A DNA stretch of 64,000 nt. It comes from an uncultured Lachnospiraceae bacterium. GTDB taxonomy: Bacteria > Bacillota > Clostridia > Lachnospirales > Lachnospiraceae. Positions within the stretch are counted from its first letter, which is position 1; every line of letters starts with the position of its first letter. The position numbers and the translations under genes are program-made. Positions 35,717 through 45,229 of the stretch are shown piece after piece. The notes beneath the pieces were generated by a model, which ran no database searches, was not told the DNA's origin, and saw nothing but the letters and a program-made list of their open reading frames with translations. The stretch is taken from NCBI GenBank assembly GCA_948473115.1, contig CAOKWI010000010.1, forward strand, positions 1-64,000. The letters are read 5' to 3'.

Positions 35717-37297
35717 GTGGCAAAATATATACTGCAACGAATTATAAAAGGCATACTTTCTGCGGTCTGTGTGGTAATACTTATCATGATTCTTGTTTAT
35801 TCCCTGATGAACAGGGAAAATATCTTTGCGGGCGACAGCAATTACACCAAGACTCAGAGCAATGCGAGAGTAACCTATGAACAGAGTCGGTATGAGGCAT
35901 TTGGCTATGTGGACTATGTGAATTATTCTGAATATATTGTGCAATTGGCACAAAACGGGGAACTCGATGAGGAGACAAGACCTGTTGCGGCGCTTGTTGG
36001 ACCGACACCGGAAAAGGATTCTGAGATCGCAAGCGAATATATTCGAAGGTTTACGGAAGAATATGAAGCCGAGGGCTATACTGTTACCCGTCTGGAGGCG
36101 GACAGAAAGAGTAACGGACAGGTGAAGGACGGAGGACAGGCCACTGTCTTTGCGGTCAGGGAAAGATCCCTGCCTGACCGTGTGATTTCTTATTTTACGA
36201 GAATGTTCTTCATTGACAATATACATTACGTGCCGGAGAGCACGGATATTGGGGAGCGGGGGCTGACTTTTACGCTCCATGATCCGCTTTATGGCGGGGA
36301 TAAATTTTCGCCCGCTATCATTGGAAACGGAACAAAACACAAATACCTTCTGTATTTTGACAATAAATTTCCTTGGTTTCACCAGAATCTCCTGACGCTG
36401 AACCTGGGGGAATCTTACACTGTAAATCGTGGCGTGGATGTGTTTGAGACTATGACTGCATCCCAGGGCACCTATGTGCTGAGCACCGTCAGCTATCCCA
36501 CGGGACATGTGGAGGAGAGTGCAGATGACCTGCACACGGCCACATATGCGGAGGGCTCCCTTGCAGTGAGCGAGATGTATGCTGCCCGGTTTACGGATGA
36601 TTACACAAATACGATCACTGTCAAGGGAAGCATGTCAAAAATGGGATATTCCTTTGTGATCGGTATTATTTCGACTATAATGGCCTATATTCTGGGACTT
36701 CCCATTGGAATTGCAATGGCCCGGTTTAAAAATGGCTTTTTGGATAAAATTGGCACCATGTATATCATATTTATCATTGCGGTTCCTTCCCTGGCGTATA
36801 TTTTCCTGTTCAAGGCCATCGGCGGAAGCGTGTTCAAGCTGCCCACCCTGTTTGATATGGATTCCGGCAGCAGGCTGATGTTCGTCCTGCCCATTGTGTC
36901 CCTGGCTTTGCCCAGTATCGCTAATCTGATGAAGTGGATGCGGCGCTATATGATCGACCAGATGAACAGTGAGTATGTGAAGTTTGCCAGGTCAGGGGGC
37001 CTAAGCGAGACGGAGATCTTTACGAAGCATATCTGGAGGAATGCAGTGATCCCCATTGTCCACGGTATTCCGGCAAGCATCCTGACGGCCATGACGGGAG
37101 CGATCATCACGGAGCGCGTATACTCGGTTCCCGGCGCGGGTAATCTGCTGACCCAGGCGATCAATAAATACGATAACGGCGTGATCGTGGGTGTTGCCCT
37201 GTTCTACGCGCTGCTGACGGTAACCTCCATCATTCTGGGAGATATCCTGATAGCCAGTGTGGATCCCAGGATCTCATTTACATCAAAAGGCAGGTGA
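35717..37297 (+). CDS. Oligopeptide ABC permease OppB-like with large extracytoplasmic insertion
   Basis: The 526-residue permease starts at a GTG (MAKYILQRIIKG) with AGGAAGGGTGA upstream; the open frame to 35663 is less likely. Helix 1 (about 8-30) is followed by roughly 260 residues outside the membrane (to about 300), then the standard OppB core of five helices with the coupling loop EYVKFARSGGLSETEIFTKHIWRNAVIPI. Standard OppB/DppB proteins are about 310-340 residues and have a much smaller loop. The loop holds soluble-looking segments such as LAQNGELDEETRPVAALVGPTPEKDSE. The stop overlaps the partner permease region. Confidence 0.88.
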   Translation: MAKYILQRIIKGILSAVCVVILIMILVYSLMNRENIFAGDSNYTKTQSNARVTYEQSRYEAFGYVDYVNYSEYIVQLAQNGELDEETRPVAALVGPTPEKDSEIASEYIRRFTEEYEAEGYTVTRLEADRKSNGQVKDGGQATVFAVRERSLPDRVISYFTRMFFIDNIHYVPESTDIGERGLTFTLHDPLYGGDKFSPAIIGNGTKHKYLLYFDNKFPWFHQNLLTLNLGESYTVNRGVDVFETMTASQGTYVLSTVSYPTGHVEESADDLHTATYAEGSLAVSEMYAARFTDDYTNTITVKGSMSKMGYSFVIGIISTIMAYILGLPIGIAMARFKNGFLDKIGTMYIIFIIAVPSLAYIFLFKAIGGSVFKLPTLFDMDSGSRLMFVLPIVSLALPSIANLMKWMRRYMIDQMNSEYVKFARSGGLSETEIFTKHIWRNAVIPIVHGIPASILTAMTGAIITERVYSVPGAGNLLTQAINKYDNGVIVGVALFYALLTVTSIILGDILIASVDPRISFTSKGR

Positions 37298-37302
37298 TCA
37301 AT

Positions 37303-38274
37303 ATGTACGAAGAATTAAAGAAAAGTACCGGCCTGAAGAGCGAGGAGTTATTCAGTCAGGTGGAGCATAGTGATACGGAGTCGGAGAAAATAGCGGCTCC
37401 CAGATATTCCTACTGGAAATCGGTATTCCGCGTATTTTTCCGGAATAAAGTAAATATTGTAATATTGAGTTTCCTGTTGTTTGTGATAGCTTTTGCATAC
37501 ATTTATCCTGCCGTAACGCATTATGACCCCTATGCCAATCTGCTGGATCCTGATGCAAAGCATCTGTCCCCGGGCGATGCCATAGAACATTTCGGGTTCA
37601 GCATCAAATGGATCCTTGGATCAGGAGCCTCCGGCGAGCCTACCTTTGACGCGGTATGGAACGGGGCGCAGATTTCCATTTCCCTGGCCTTTATCTGCGC
37701 GGCCATCAATATGGTCATCGGCGTATTGCTGGGAGCGGTTTGGGGATTTTCGAAGAAAGTGGATATGGTCATGATGGAGGTTTACAATATCATCGGAAAT
37801 GTGCCCATGATCCTGATCATTTCGGTGCTTTCCATGCTGTTTTCCCCTACCTTCTGGACCATGGTGTTCGCGCTGACCATAGTGGGGTGGCTGAGTATCG
37901 CGTATTTCATCCGTACCCAGGTATTGATCATCCGTGACCGGGAATATAACCTGGCGTCCAGGTGTCTCGGCACGCCTACCATTAAAATTGCGTTGAAAAA
38001 TATTTTGCCCTTCATGACTTCCGTCATCGTTACACTGCTTGCCACGGAGCTTCCCTCTTATATTTCCTATGAGGTGTTCCTGGCTTACATCGGAATGGGT
38101 ATGAGCGAGATGTCTCTCGGCCGTCTGATCTACGCGGCTGAGGCGGCCATGGTGACGCCGGGATGGGAGCTGGAATTCTGGGGACCCGTAGCCGTTGTGT
38201 CCATCATTACGATCGTGCTGTATGTGGTGGGGCAGAATCTGGGTGATGCGTCCGATCCCCGGACACATATGTAA
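37303..38274 (+). CDS. Oligopeptide ABC permease OppC-like
   Basis: The 323-residue permease has a first helix at about 48-70 and a core of five helices with the coupling loop QVLIIRDREYNLASRCLGTPTIKIALKNILPFM. The pair with OppB gives the trans-membrane channel of a peptide importer. A GTG at 37294 overlaps the previous stop; the ATG at 37303 has AGGTGA five bases upstream, so it is preferred. The N-terminal 45 residues are charged and cytoplasmic. A structured repeat element begins two bases after its stop. Confidence 0.9.
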   Translation: MYEELKKSTGLKSEELFSQVEHSDTESEKIAAPRYSYWKSVFRVFFRNKVNIVILSFLLFVIAFAYIYPAVTHYDPYANLLDPDAKHLSPGDAIEHFGFSIKWILGSGASGEPTFDAVWNGAQISISLAFICAAINMVIGVLLGAVWGFSKKVDMVMMEVYNIIGNVPMILIISVLSMLFSPTFWTMVFALTIVGWLSIAYFIRTQVLIIRDREYNLASRCLGTPTIKIALKNILPFMTSVIVTLLATELPSYISYEVFLAYIGMGMSEMSLGRLIYAAEAAMVTPGWELEFWGPVAVVSIITIVLYVVGQNLGDASDPRTHM

Positions 38275-38275
38275 A

Positions 38276-38444
38276 GTGTGCAAAGATTTTCTAAGCGATT
38301 AAAGAACAACCGCTAAGAAAATCTACGATTCCGCTCTGCGGAATCTATGCACACGGAAGAATCCGCAAAGCGGATTCTTCCAGACTTGCACCAAGTCGTG
38401 AAATATTTGTGCTAACTGTGTTGGCATGACGGGAAGCGCTTCCC
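38276..38444 (+). repeat. Structured dispersed element, copy 3
   Basis: Outer GTGTGC/GCACAC, inner AGATTTTCT/AGAAAATCT and the GATTCCGC-type hairpin are nearly identical to copy 1. GAAGAATCCGC/GCGGATTCTTC follows, then the tail with TTGCACC...ATATTTGTGC and GGCATGACGGGAAGC. It abuts the OppC stop codon and ends in the perfect palindrome GGGAAGCGCTTCCC (38431-38444). It fills the gap before the OppD ribosome binding site. Confidence 0.8.
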
Positions 38445-38485
38445 ATTGATATGAGCCGCAGCGGGGCTGCGGCATGGAGGATAGA

Positions 38486-40243
38486 ATGGATAATAAGAAA
38501 GTATTGTTGTCTGTCCGGGATCTGGAAGTAAAATTCCGTGTCCGCGGGCGGATCCTGAATGCAATTCGGGGGATATCCCTTGATATTTATGAGAATGAAT
38601 CCATCGCCATTGTGGGCGAATCAGGGTCGGGCAAATCCGTTTTTACCAAAACTTTTGCCGGTATGCTGGATTCCAACGGATTTATAGACAAGGGACATAT
38701 TATTTTCGGGGATGAGGAACTTTCGGATACCCATGTGCCCTTAAATGACAAGGCGCGCCGCAGCATCGCGTCCTTCCGGACAAAGCTGGATGAGTTCTCA
38801 CGGCTGGAGCAAGGGGCGTCCGTACATCGGGAACTGCTTGCCCTCCAGGCGGAGAAAAGAGACCGTTCCATGATCAGCGAGGAGGACAGGGCAGCACAGG
38901 AAAAGGAATTGAAGGAACTGCGGTTCCAGCGGACGGAGGTTTATAACCAGAAGACCGCCATGGACCATACCAGGGATCGGGAGAAGATCAAGGCGGCACA
39001 GGAGACGATCTCCAGACTGGACGCCCAGATCAAGGAACTGGAAAACCGTCATAAGGAAGAGGAGCGTAAACGAAAGGAGGCCGTGGAGCATGATGCGGCG
39101 TACCAGGCGCAGTATGCAAAGCGGGAGACGGAGCTTAAAGCGAAATATGAGCAGCTGACCCACGGGGAAATCTCCCAGGAGGTTTCCGAAAGGAACGAAA
39201 AGCTTGCCAAGGAGATATATCTGTCCGTTGCCAGGGGCGATTTCAGACGCCGCAGAAGGGTTACGAAAAAGCTGCTGGCGGCCTTTCAGGAGGCAATGCG
39301 GCTGGGCATCGACTGGGCGGACGAGACCCAGCGCAACAGCATTTACGACGGCATTACGCCGAGAGTGAAATATATCAGCGAGACCGGCAGCGAGCTGGCG
39401 GGAAGCTGCATCGTGGATCTGGCGTCCATACAGTTCCCCAAGGACTGGGCGCAGATCCGTGGGCGGAGGATCGCCACCGTATTCCAGGATCCCATGACGT
39501 CCTTAAACCCTATCATTACCATTGGAAAGCAGATTTCCTCCGTCATTTTAAAACATCAGGACTGTTCTGAGGCAGAGGCCAGGATGAAGGCGCTGGATCT
39601 GATGCAGAAGGTGGGGATTCCTGATCCTGCCGGGCGGTATGACGACTATCCTTTCCAGTACTCCGGCGGCATGCGCCAGCGTATTGTCATTGCCATCGCC
39701 CTTTCCTGCCAGCCTAAGATCCTGATCTGTGACGAGCCCACCACTGCGCTGGATGTGACGATGCAGGCACAGATCCTGCAGCTGATCAAGGATCTGCAGA
39801 AGGTGTTCAACTATACGATCGTCTTTATCACCCATGACCTGGGCGTGGTGGCCAATGTTGCCGACCGTGTGGCGGTCATGTATGGAGGGCAGATCATCGA
39901 GGTGGGCACAGTGGAGGATGTGTTCTATGATCCCCGCCATCCTTATACCTGGGCGCTGCTGTCTTCGCTGCCCCAGCTGGCGGAGCGCAACACGGAGCTG
40001 TATTCCATCACCGGTACGCCTCCGTCCCTTTACAATGAGATTACGGGAGACGCCTTTGCTCCCCGGAATCCATATTGCATGAAAATTGATACCTTGCTGG
40101 AACCGCCCATGTTCCAGGTCAGCGATACGCATTTTGCCAAGACATGGCTTTTGGATCCTGACGCGCCGAAGATTGAGAAGCCGGCCGCGATCCGCAATCT
40201 CCATGAACGGCTCATGCAGGAATACCATATTCAGGGGGTGTGA
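38486..40243 (+). CDS. OppD-like peptide transporter ATPase with coiled-coil insertion
   Basis: The 585-residue ATPase has Walker A GESGSGKS (44-51), Q-loop [10 protein letters not shown] (about 333-342), signature YSGGMRQRI, Walker [14 protein letters not shown], the H-loop FITHDLG and an OppD C-terminal tail with [10 protein letters not shown] and a Cys-containing [13 protein letters not shown] region. Between Walker A and the Q-loop lies an insertion of about 230 residues (88-318). It is largely charged and heptad-like ([32 protein letters not shown]) and predicted as a long coiled coil. Typical OppD is about 330-350 residues. The start is at 38486, with GGAGG five bases upstream; ATG 38474 is upstream in frame. 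Confidence 0.88.
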   Translation: MDNKKVLLSVRDLEVKFRVRGRILNAIRGISLDIYENESIAIVGESGSGKSVFTKTFAGMLDSNGFIDKGHIIFGDEELSDTHVPLNDKARRSIASFRTKLDEFSRLEQGASVHRELLALQAEKRDRSMISEEDRAAQEKELKELRFQRTEVYNQKTAMDHTRDREKIKAAQETISRLDAQIKELENRHKEEERKRKEAVEHDAAYQAQYAKRETELKAKYEQLTHGEISQEVSERNEKLAKEIYLSVARGDFRRRRRVTKKLLAAFQEAMRLGIDWADETQRNSIYDGITPRVKYISETGSELAGSCIVDLASIQFPKDWAQIRGRRIATVFQDPMTSLNPIITIGKQISSVILKHQDCSEAEARMKALDLMQKVGIPDPAGRYDDYPFQYSGGMRQRIVIAIALSCQPKILICDEPTTALDVTMQAQILQLIKDLQKVFNYTIVFITHDLGVVANVADRVAVMYGGQIIEVGTVEDVFYDPRHPYTWALLSSLPQLAERNTELYSITGTPPSLYNEITGDAFAPRNPYCMKIDTLLEPPMFQVSDTHFAKTWLLDPDAPKIEKPAAIRNLHERLMQEYHIQGV

Positions 40244-40245
40244 TT

Positions 40246-41550
40246 GTGTCAAATAATAATACAAATGCAAAAGAAAATTCCGCCGCCGTTTTTCCCGAGC
40301 ATGGACCGCTGGATGAAAACGGAAGGGAGATCCTGCTGTCGGTCAAAAACGTGGATATTACCTTTGGGAAAAAGGATAATGCGGTCAAGGCCGTGCAGAA
40401 TGTCTCCTTCGATATTTATAAGGGAGAAACCTTTTCCCTGGTCGGGGAGTCCGGGTCGGGCAAGACCACCGTGGGACGGGCGGTGATCCGCGTCAATCCC
40501 CTGGCAGGCGGCGAGATCCTGTACAAGGGCGTCCGTATTTCAGGCAAGATTCCCCATGCGCTGGACCGCAAGGTGATCCGGAATATCCAGATGGTGTTCC
40601 AGGATCCGGCGGCTTCCCTGAACGACAGGGCCACGGTGGATTATATTATCTCCGAGGGACTGTACAATTTCCATCTCTATACCGGCAAGGCGGACCGCCA
40701 GCAGAAGGTGGAGAAGATGATCAATGAGGTAGGGCTTCTGCCGGAGCACCTGACCAGATACCCTCATGAGTTTTCCGGCGGGCAGCGTCAGCGAATCGGC
40801 ATCGCCCGCGCCATGGTCATGGAGCCGGAGCTGGTGGTGGCGGACGAGCCCATCTCCGCGCTGGATGTGTCCATCCGCGCCCAGGTGCTGAACCTGATGA
40901 AAAAGTTCCAGCGGGAAAAGGAGATCACATATCTCTTTATTGCCCACGATCTTTCCGTGGTAAGGTTTATTTCGGATCGGATCGGTGTAATCTATAAGGG
41001 TAAGATTGTTGAAATCGCAGAGTCGGAGGAATTGTTTAACTATCCCCTGCATCCCTACACCCATTCCCTGATCTCGGCGATTCCCATCCCGGATCCCAAG
41101 CTGGAGAAAAACAAGGTACTCTATACCTACGATCCCTCCATGCACGATTACAGTAATGAGCAGCCGGAGCTGGTCTGCATCGGCCATGACCATTATGTGT
41201 ATGGAAGCAAAAAGGAGATCGAGGAGTATAAAGCGATCAGGGATAAGGGTGAGCCTGTGAAATCCATTACCATTGATTTTTCCGGTTCGGCGGGTACGCG
41301 CAATACACAGGAGACGGCGGCCTCCGAGGAGGAGATCCAGCTTCCGCCTGTCCATGATACGGGATTCTTCCTGTATATGCTTTTGTCCTTCTTCCTGCCC
41401 ATACCCGGACTGATTGCCGCCTTCCTTTTCAGGCGTGTCAATTATATCCGCAATTACAAGGCATGCAGGAAGGGTGCAATTGCCGGCCTGATTACATTTG
41501 GGGTGATCGTTTTGATCTTCCTGCTGCTGATCCTGCTGGCGTATCGATGA
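40246..41550 (+). CDS. OppF-like peptide transporter ATPase with C-terminal membrane hairpin
   Basis: The protein of about 434 residues has Walker [11 protein letters not shown]-loop [14 protein letters not shown], signature [15 protein letters not shown], Walker [14 protein letters not shown] and H-loop FIAHDLSVV, all intact. After the usual OppF tail ([19 protein letters not shown]) there is an extra segment ending in two hydrophobic helices separated by a basic loop ([45 protein letters not shown]). A membrane-anchored ATPase is unusual for this family. The start is GTG at 40246 (SD AGGGGGTG five bases upstream); GTG 40240, overlapping the OppD stop, is the alternative. Confidence 0.88.
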   Translation: MSNNNTNAKENSAAVFPEHGPLDENGREILLSVKNVDITFGKKDNAVKAVQNVSFDIYKGETFSLVGESGSGKTTVGRAVIRVNPLAGGEILYKGVRISGKIPHALDRKVIRNIQMVFQDPAASLNDRATVDYIISEGLYNFHLYTGKADRQQKVEKMINEVGLLPEHLTRYPHEFSGGQRQRIGIARAMVMEPELVVADEPISALDVSIRAQVLNLMKKFQREKEITYLFIAHDLSVVRFISDRIGVIYKGKIVEIAESEELFNYPLHPYTHSLISAIPIPDPKLEKNKVLYTYDPSMHDYSNEQPELVCIGHDHYVYGSKKEIEEYKAIRDKGEPVKSITIDFSGSAGTRNTQETAASEEEIQLPPVHDTGFFLYMLLSFFLPIPGLIAAFLFRRVNYIRNYKACRKGAIAGLITFGVIVLIFLLLILLAYR

Positions 41551-41636
41551 TGTATCGCAGTCTGATGCGGGATGCGAAGAAGTTCTTGTGATTGAAACGT
41601 GGAAATATCATTTGGGAATCATATATGCGGACATAT

Positions 41637-41667
41637 GGCGCACGGGGGTTTATGGCTTCCGTGCGCC
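41637..41667 (+). terminator. Hairpin after the opp-type operon
   Basis: GGCGCACGG (41637-41645) pairs perfectly with CCGTGCGCC (41659-41667). There is no T run, so it is a possible 3' end signal only. Confidence 0.45.
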
Positions 41668-41739
41668 CTGTCAGTGTGTCCCACAGGAACGAATTGCCCT
41701 TATGAGGAAAGTGAATCGCGGCACCAATAGAACAGGAGA

Positions 41740-42978
41740 ATGAATTTGAAAGAAACCAGAACCGGAGGCAGGAGCAGAGACCTTCCTCATCCCAAACCAG
41801 TGAATAAGATTGAACTTCCCACAGGGCACAGGCGGCTGCGGCTGACCCTGGCTGCCGTATTTCTGATGGCGGGGGCGTTTTTGATCGCTTACAGTGTGGG
41901 AAAGCTGTCGTCGAAGGAGCCCGGGTGGAGTGAGATCCAGGTCAGTTCTTCCGAACTGAATTGCAGCGGTGATTTTGTATTCCTGTATTGTCTGGGGGAG
42001 GGAGAGACTTCCGCCACGGAGGAAAATAAAGAGATCACGGCATGCTATGCTTCAGCCACAGAGTATGCTTTTCGGATGTTCACGAATGATGTGGCCTATG
42101 AGAACATCCGTAATATGTATTATATCAGCCGCCATCCCAATGAGGAGATGGAGATAGATGCTGTCCTGTATCGGGCGTTTTCCCTGATCCGGGAATCCGG
42201 GGACAGAAGCCTGTACCTGGCTCCTGTCTATGAACAGTATAACGGATTATTCCACTGTACGGAGGAGTATCAGACCGTGGAATATGACCCTTACCGGAAT
42301 CAGAAGCTGGCGGATTATTATGCCGCCATAGCCGGTTTTGCCAATGATGCGGCAATGGTGAACATAGAGCTCCTCGGGGAGAACAGGATCTGTCTGCGGG
42401 TGGCAGACGAGTATCTGGCTTTTGCCGCGGAGAATGAGATCGAGAGCTTTATTGACTTTTACTGGATGAAAAATGCCTTTATCATAGACTACCTGGCGGA
42501 TGAGATACTTGCCGCGGGCTATTCCAGGGGTTGCATTTCCAGTGTGGACGGATTTACCAGGAATCTGGACCGGAGCGGGGAACGCTATGCCTTTACCTTT
42601 TATGACAGGGTGGATTTCCTGATCTGTCCTGTGGCAAATGTGCAGTACACCGGTCCTTTGGCTATGGTCTATCTGCATGACTACGGGCTGGACAGCGGCC
42701 AGCAGTATTATTATGCCTATTCTGGCGGGGAGATACGCACGCCTTATCTGGATGCCAGGGACGGTCTCTGCAAAAGCGCCGTCAGCGACCTGGTATGCCA
42801 CAGCGGCGAAGCGGGCTGCAGCGAGATCCTGCTGCGGATGATCCCTGTCTATATCGCGGATACGTTCCGGAAGGATGCGCCGGACAGGCTGGCGGAAGAG
42901 GGGATTTACTCCATTTACAGTGAGGACGGCAGGATCTGTTATAATGACACCGGACTGACACTGACGGATCTGAAATAA
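41740..42978 (+). CDS. Membrane-anchored protein, ApbE-like (uncertain)
   Basis: The 412-residue protein has a basic N-terminus, one membrane helix (about 31-51) and a large extracytoplasmic part. The order of segments recalls FAD:protein FMN transferase (ApbE): a small-to-large domain with AFRMFTNDVAYENIRNMYYI, a middle part SLYLAPVYEQYNGLF in the place of the family's GAFDPTVGPL, then IIDYLADEILAAGYSRGCISSVDGFTRNL in the place of AKGYAVDRAAELLKEAGV...NAGGD. The catalytic Thr/Asp residues are not obvious, so it may be a degenerate member or an unrelated fold. AGGAG lies upstream; TTG 41746 has better spacing than ATG 41740. It follows the opp-type genes after a hairpin. Confidence 0.4.
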   Translation: MNLKETRTGGRSRDLPHPKPVNKIELPTGHRRLRLTLAAVFLMAGAFLIAYSVGKLSSKEPGWSEIQVSSSELNCSGDFVFLYCLGEGETSATEENKEITACYASATEYAFRMFTNDVAYENIRNMYYISRHPNEEMEIDAVLYRAFSLIRESGDRSLYLAPVYEQYNGLFHCTEEYQTVEYDPYRNQKLADYYAAIAGFANDAAMVNIELLGENRICLRVADEYLAFAAENEIESFIDFYWMKNAFIIDYLADEILAAGYSRGCISSVDGFTRNLDRSGERYAFTFYDRVDFLICPVANVQYTGPLAMVYLHDYGLDSGQQYYYAYSGGEIRTPYLDARDGLCKSAVSDLVCHSGEAGCSEILLRMIPVYIADTFRKDAPDRLAEEGIYSIYSEDGRICYNDTGLTLTDLK

Positions 42979-42983
42979 ATCTC

Positions 42984-43012
42984 TTGATTTTTACCAAAGT
43001 GTCTAGTATAGT
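42984..43012 (+). promoter_or_regulatory. plsX promoter
   Basis: TTGATT at 42984-42989, a 17-base spacer and TATAGT at 43007-43012, about 32 bases before the plsX start. It drives the lipid/division block. Confidence 0.65.
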
Positions 43013-43043
43013 AAATGTAGTTATTGGCGAAAGGATAAATTTA

Positions 43044-44054
43044 ATGGCTGAGATGGTAAATGTAGCAGTGGATGCTATGGGTGGAGACAATGCCCCTGCG
43101 GAGATCGTCAAGGGGGCGGTGGAAGCCGTTAAGGAAGACAAGCGCATCAAAGTGTTCCTGGTGGGCAGGGAGCCCGTCCTCAAGGACGAATTGAAACAAT
43201 ACACCTATGATGCCGCACAGTTGGAGATCGTTCACGCGGAGGAGGTGATCGAGACTGCGGAGCCGCCGGTTATGGCGATCCGGACCAAGAAAGATTCCTC
43301 CATTGTAAAGTGTATGAACCTGGTAAAAGCCGGAGAGTGCGATGCCCTTGTCTCTGCCGGAAGCACGGGGGCCGTGCTGGTAGGAGGACAGGTTATCGTA
43401 GGGCGGATCAAGGGAGTGGAGAGACCGCCCCTTGCCCCCATCATTCCCAATGTAAAAGGCGTCAGCCTGCTGCTTGACTGCGGGGCAAACGTGGATGCCA
43501 GGCCTTCCCAGCTGGTACAGTTCGCAAAGATGGGCAGCGTGTATATGGAAAGCGTCATTGGCGTCAGGAACCCCAGAGTGGGGCTTGTGAACATCGGCGT
43601 GGAGGAGGAGAAGGGAAATGCCCTTACAAAGGAGACCTATCCCCTGCTGCAGAATTGTCCCGAGATCAATTTTATCGGCAATGTGGAAGCCCGGGAGATT
43701 GCCTTTGGGGCGGCGGACGTCCTGGTCTGCGAGGCCTTTGTGGGAAATGTGGTGTTGAAGATGCTGGAGGGCGTCAGTGCGGCGCTGGTGGGGAAGATCA
43801 AGGAAGGCATGATGGAATCCCTGAAGAGCAAGGTGGGCGGCCTGCTGGTAAAACCGGCGCTGAAAAAGACATTAAAAGGGTTCAGTACGGAAGAGTACGG
43901 CGGCGCGCCGCTTCTGGGACTGAACGGCCTGGTGGTTAAGACCCATGGAAGCAGCAAGGCTGTAGAAATCAAAAATTCCATCCTGCAATGCATCGCCTTC
44001 AAGGAGCAGAGAATAAACGAGAAAATCAAAGAAAAAATAGTCCTGGAAGACTGA
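43044..44054 (+). CDS. plsX: Phosphate acyltransferase PlsX
   Basis: The 336-residue enzyme converts acyl-ACP to acyl-phosphate for phospholipid synthesis. MVNVAVDAMGGDNAPAEIVKGAV is the family's opening and SAGSTGAVLVGG, DCGANVDARPSQLVQFAKMG, NIGVEEEKGN and EEYGGAPLLGLNG are its other landmarks. The start at 43044 has AAAGGAT upstream; the open frame to 42984 is less likely. Followed by acpP, rnc, smc and ftsY, the classical Firmicutes order. Confidence 0.97.
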   Translation: MAEMVNVAVDAMGGDNAPAEIVKGAVEAVKEDKRIKVFLVGREPVLKDELKQYTYDAAQLEIVHAEEVIETAEPPVMAIRTKKDSSIVKCMNLVKAGECDALVSAGSTGAVLVGGQVIVGRIKGVERPPLAPIIPNVKGVSLLLDCGANVDARPSQLVQFAKMGSVYMESVIGVRNPRVGLVNIGVEEEKGNALTKETYPLLQNCPEINFIGNVEAREIAFGAADVLVCEAFVGNVVLKMLEGVSAALVGKIKEGMMESLKSKVGGLLVKPALKKTLKGFSTEEYGGAPLLGLNGLVVKTHGSSKAVEIKNSILQCIAFKEQRINEKIKEKIVLED

Positions 44055-44136
44055 GGGTTTTAGGCATAATTTTGATATTTGTAATATGATTTAATAAAGA
44101 AAAATAAGAAAGAAAAACAAGAAAGAAGGAACTGTT

Positions 44137-44367
44137 ATGGAATTTGAAAAACTGAAAAAAGTAATTGCCGAAGTACTGAATGTGGATCCCGAGGAGATCA
44201 CCATGGATACGACGTTTATGGATGATCTCGGGGCGGACTCTCTGGATGTGTTCCAGATCATCATGGGAATCGAGGAGGAATTTGACATCGAAATACCTGC
44301 GGAAAAAGCAGAAAAGATCACTACTGTGGAGGAAGCGGTGGAACTGATTAAGGCAGCTCAGAACTAA
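44137..44367 (+). CDS. acpP: Acyl carrier protein
   Basis: The 76-residue acidic protein carries the phosphopantetheine site in [13 protein letters not shown] (Ser in the DSL motif) and four short helices. It supplies the acyl chains used by PlsX just upstream. GAAGGA lies before the ATG. Confidence 0.96.
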   Translation: MEFEKLKKVIAEVLNVDPEEITMDTTFMDDLGADSLDVFQIIMGIEEEFDIEIPAEKAEKITTVEEAVELIKAAQN

Positions 44368-44400
44368 ACCATTATCATAGTCACAATTTGTTTTTCATAA

Positions 44401-44449
44401 GAGCAGTCCGCTATGCGTAAGCCCGCCGTGCGTACTGCTCCTTTCCTTT
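44401..44449 (+). terminator. Hairpin between acpP and rnc
   Basis: GAGCAGT (44401-44407) and ACTGCTC (44434-44440) enclose CGC/GCG pairs and are followed by a pyrimidine-rich CTTTCCTTT. Possibly a partial terminator giving high acpP expression relative to rnc. Confidence 0.55.
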
Positions 44450-44542
44450 AGATAGAGAAACAGGCAATTGCCTGAGACAGAGAAAAGAGGCGGAACGGAA
44501 AAAACAGAACAGGGGGTAAAGGAAGTGCAGGAAGAATACACC

Positions 44543-45229
44543 ATGGAAAAGCTGGAAGAGCAGATAGGATATTGTTTTCAGGACAAGCATCTGTTACAGC
44601 AGGCATTGACGCACACTTCTTATACAAATGAGCGGAAGATTAACAAAATTGCGAGCTATGAGAGATTGGAGTTCCTGGGGGATGCGGTTCTTGAACTGGT
44701 ATCCAGCGAGACCCTTTTCAGGCAGAATCCGACGCTCTCCGAGGGCGAGCTGACGAAGATGAGGGCGGCCATGGTCTGTGAACCGTCCCTTGCATTCTGC
44801 GCAAGGGATCTGAATCTGGTGCCTTTTATTCAGCTCGGCAAAGGGGAACTGTATACCGGCGGAAGGGGACGTGACAGTATTTCCGCCGATGTCATGGAGG
44901 CATTGATCGGGGCCATTTACCTGGACGGGGGAATGGAGCAGGCAAGGTCTTTCATTGAGGAATATATCATGGCGGACCTGGAGGACAAGCAATTATTTTA
45001 TGACAGTAAAAGTACCCTGCAGGAGCTGATGCAGGGGAAACTGAAAAAGGATTTCTGCTATGAACTGCTGGGCGAGAGCGGGCCGGAGCATCACAAATGT
45101 TTCCGCGTGCAGGTGCGCATGGAAGAGGAGATTCTGGGAGAAGGGACAGGAAAATCAAAGAAAGCAGCGGAGCAGCAGGCTGCCTATAAGTCGCTGTTAT
45201 TGCTGAGGGACAGGGGAATATGTATTTAA
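44543..45229 (+). CDS. rnc: Ribonuclease III
   Basis: The 228-residue endonuclease cleaves double-stranded RNA. It has the signature YERLEFLGDAVLELV with catalytic acidic residues, DVMEALIGAIYLDGG and a C-terminal double-stranded RNA-binding domain (DSKSTLQELMQGKL to GTGKSKKAAEQQAAYKSLL). The start is taken at ATG 44543 (MEKLEEQIGYCF) with AGGAAG eight bases upstream; GTG 44525 with AGGGGG upstream and ATG-less extension to 44468 are alternatives. Its stop overlaps the smc start by ten bases. Confidence 0.95.
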   Translation: MEKLEEQIGYCFQDKHLLQQALTHTSYTNERKINKIASYERLEFLGDAVLELVSSETLFRQNPTLSEGELTKMRAAMVCEPSLAFCARDLNLVPFIQLGKGELYTGGRGRDSISADVMEALIGAIYLDGGMEQARSFIEEYIMADLEDKQLFYDSKSTLQELMQGKLKKDFCYELLGESGPEHHKCFRVQVRMEEEILGEGTGKSKKAAEQQAAYKSLLLLRDRGICI

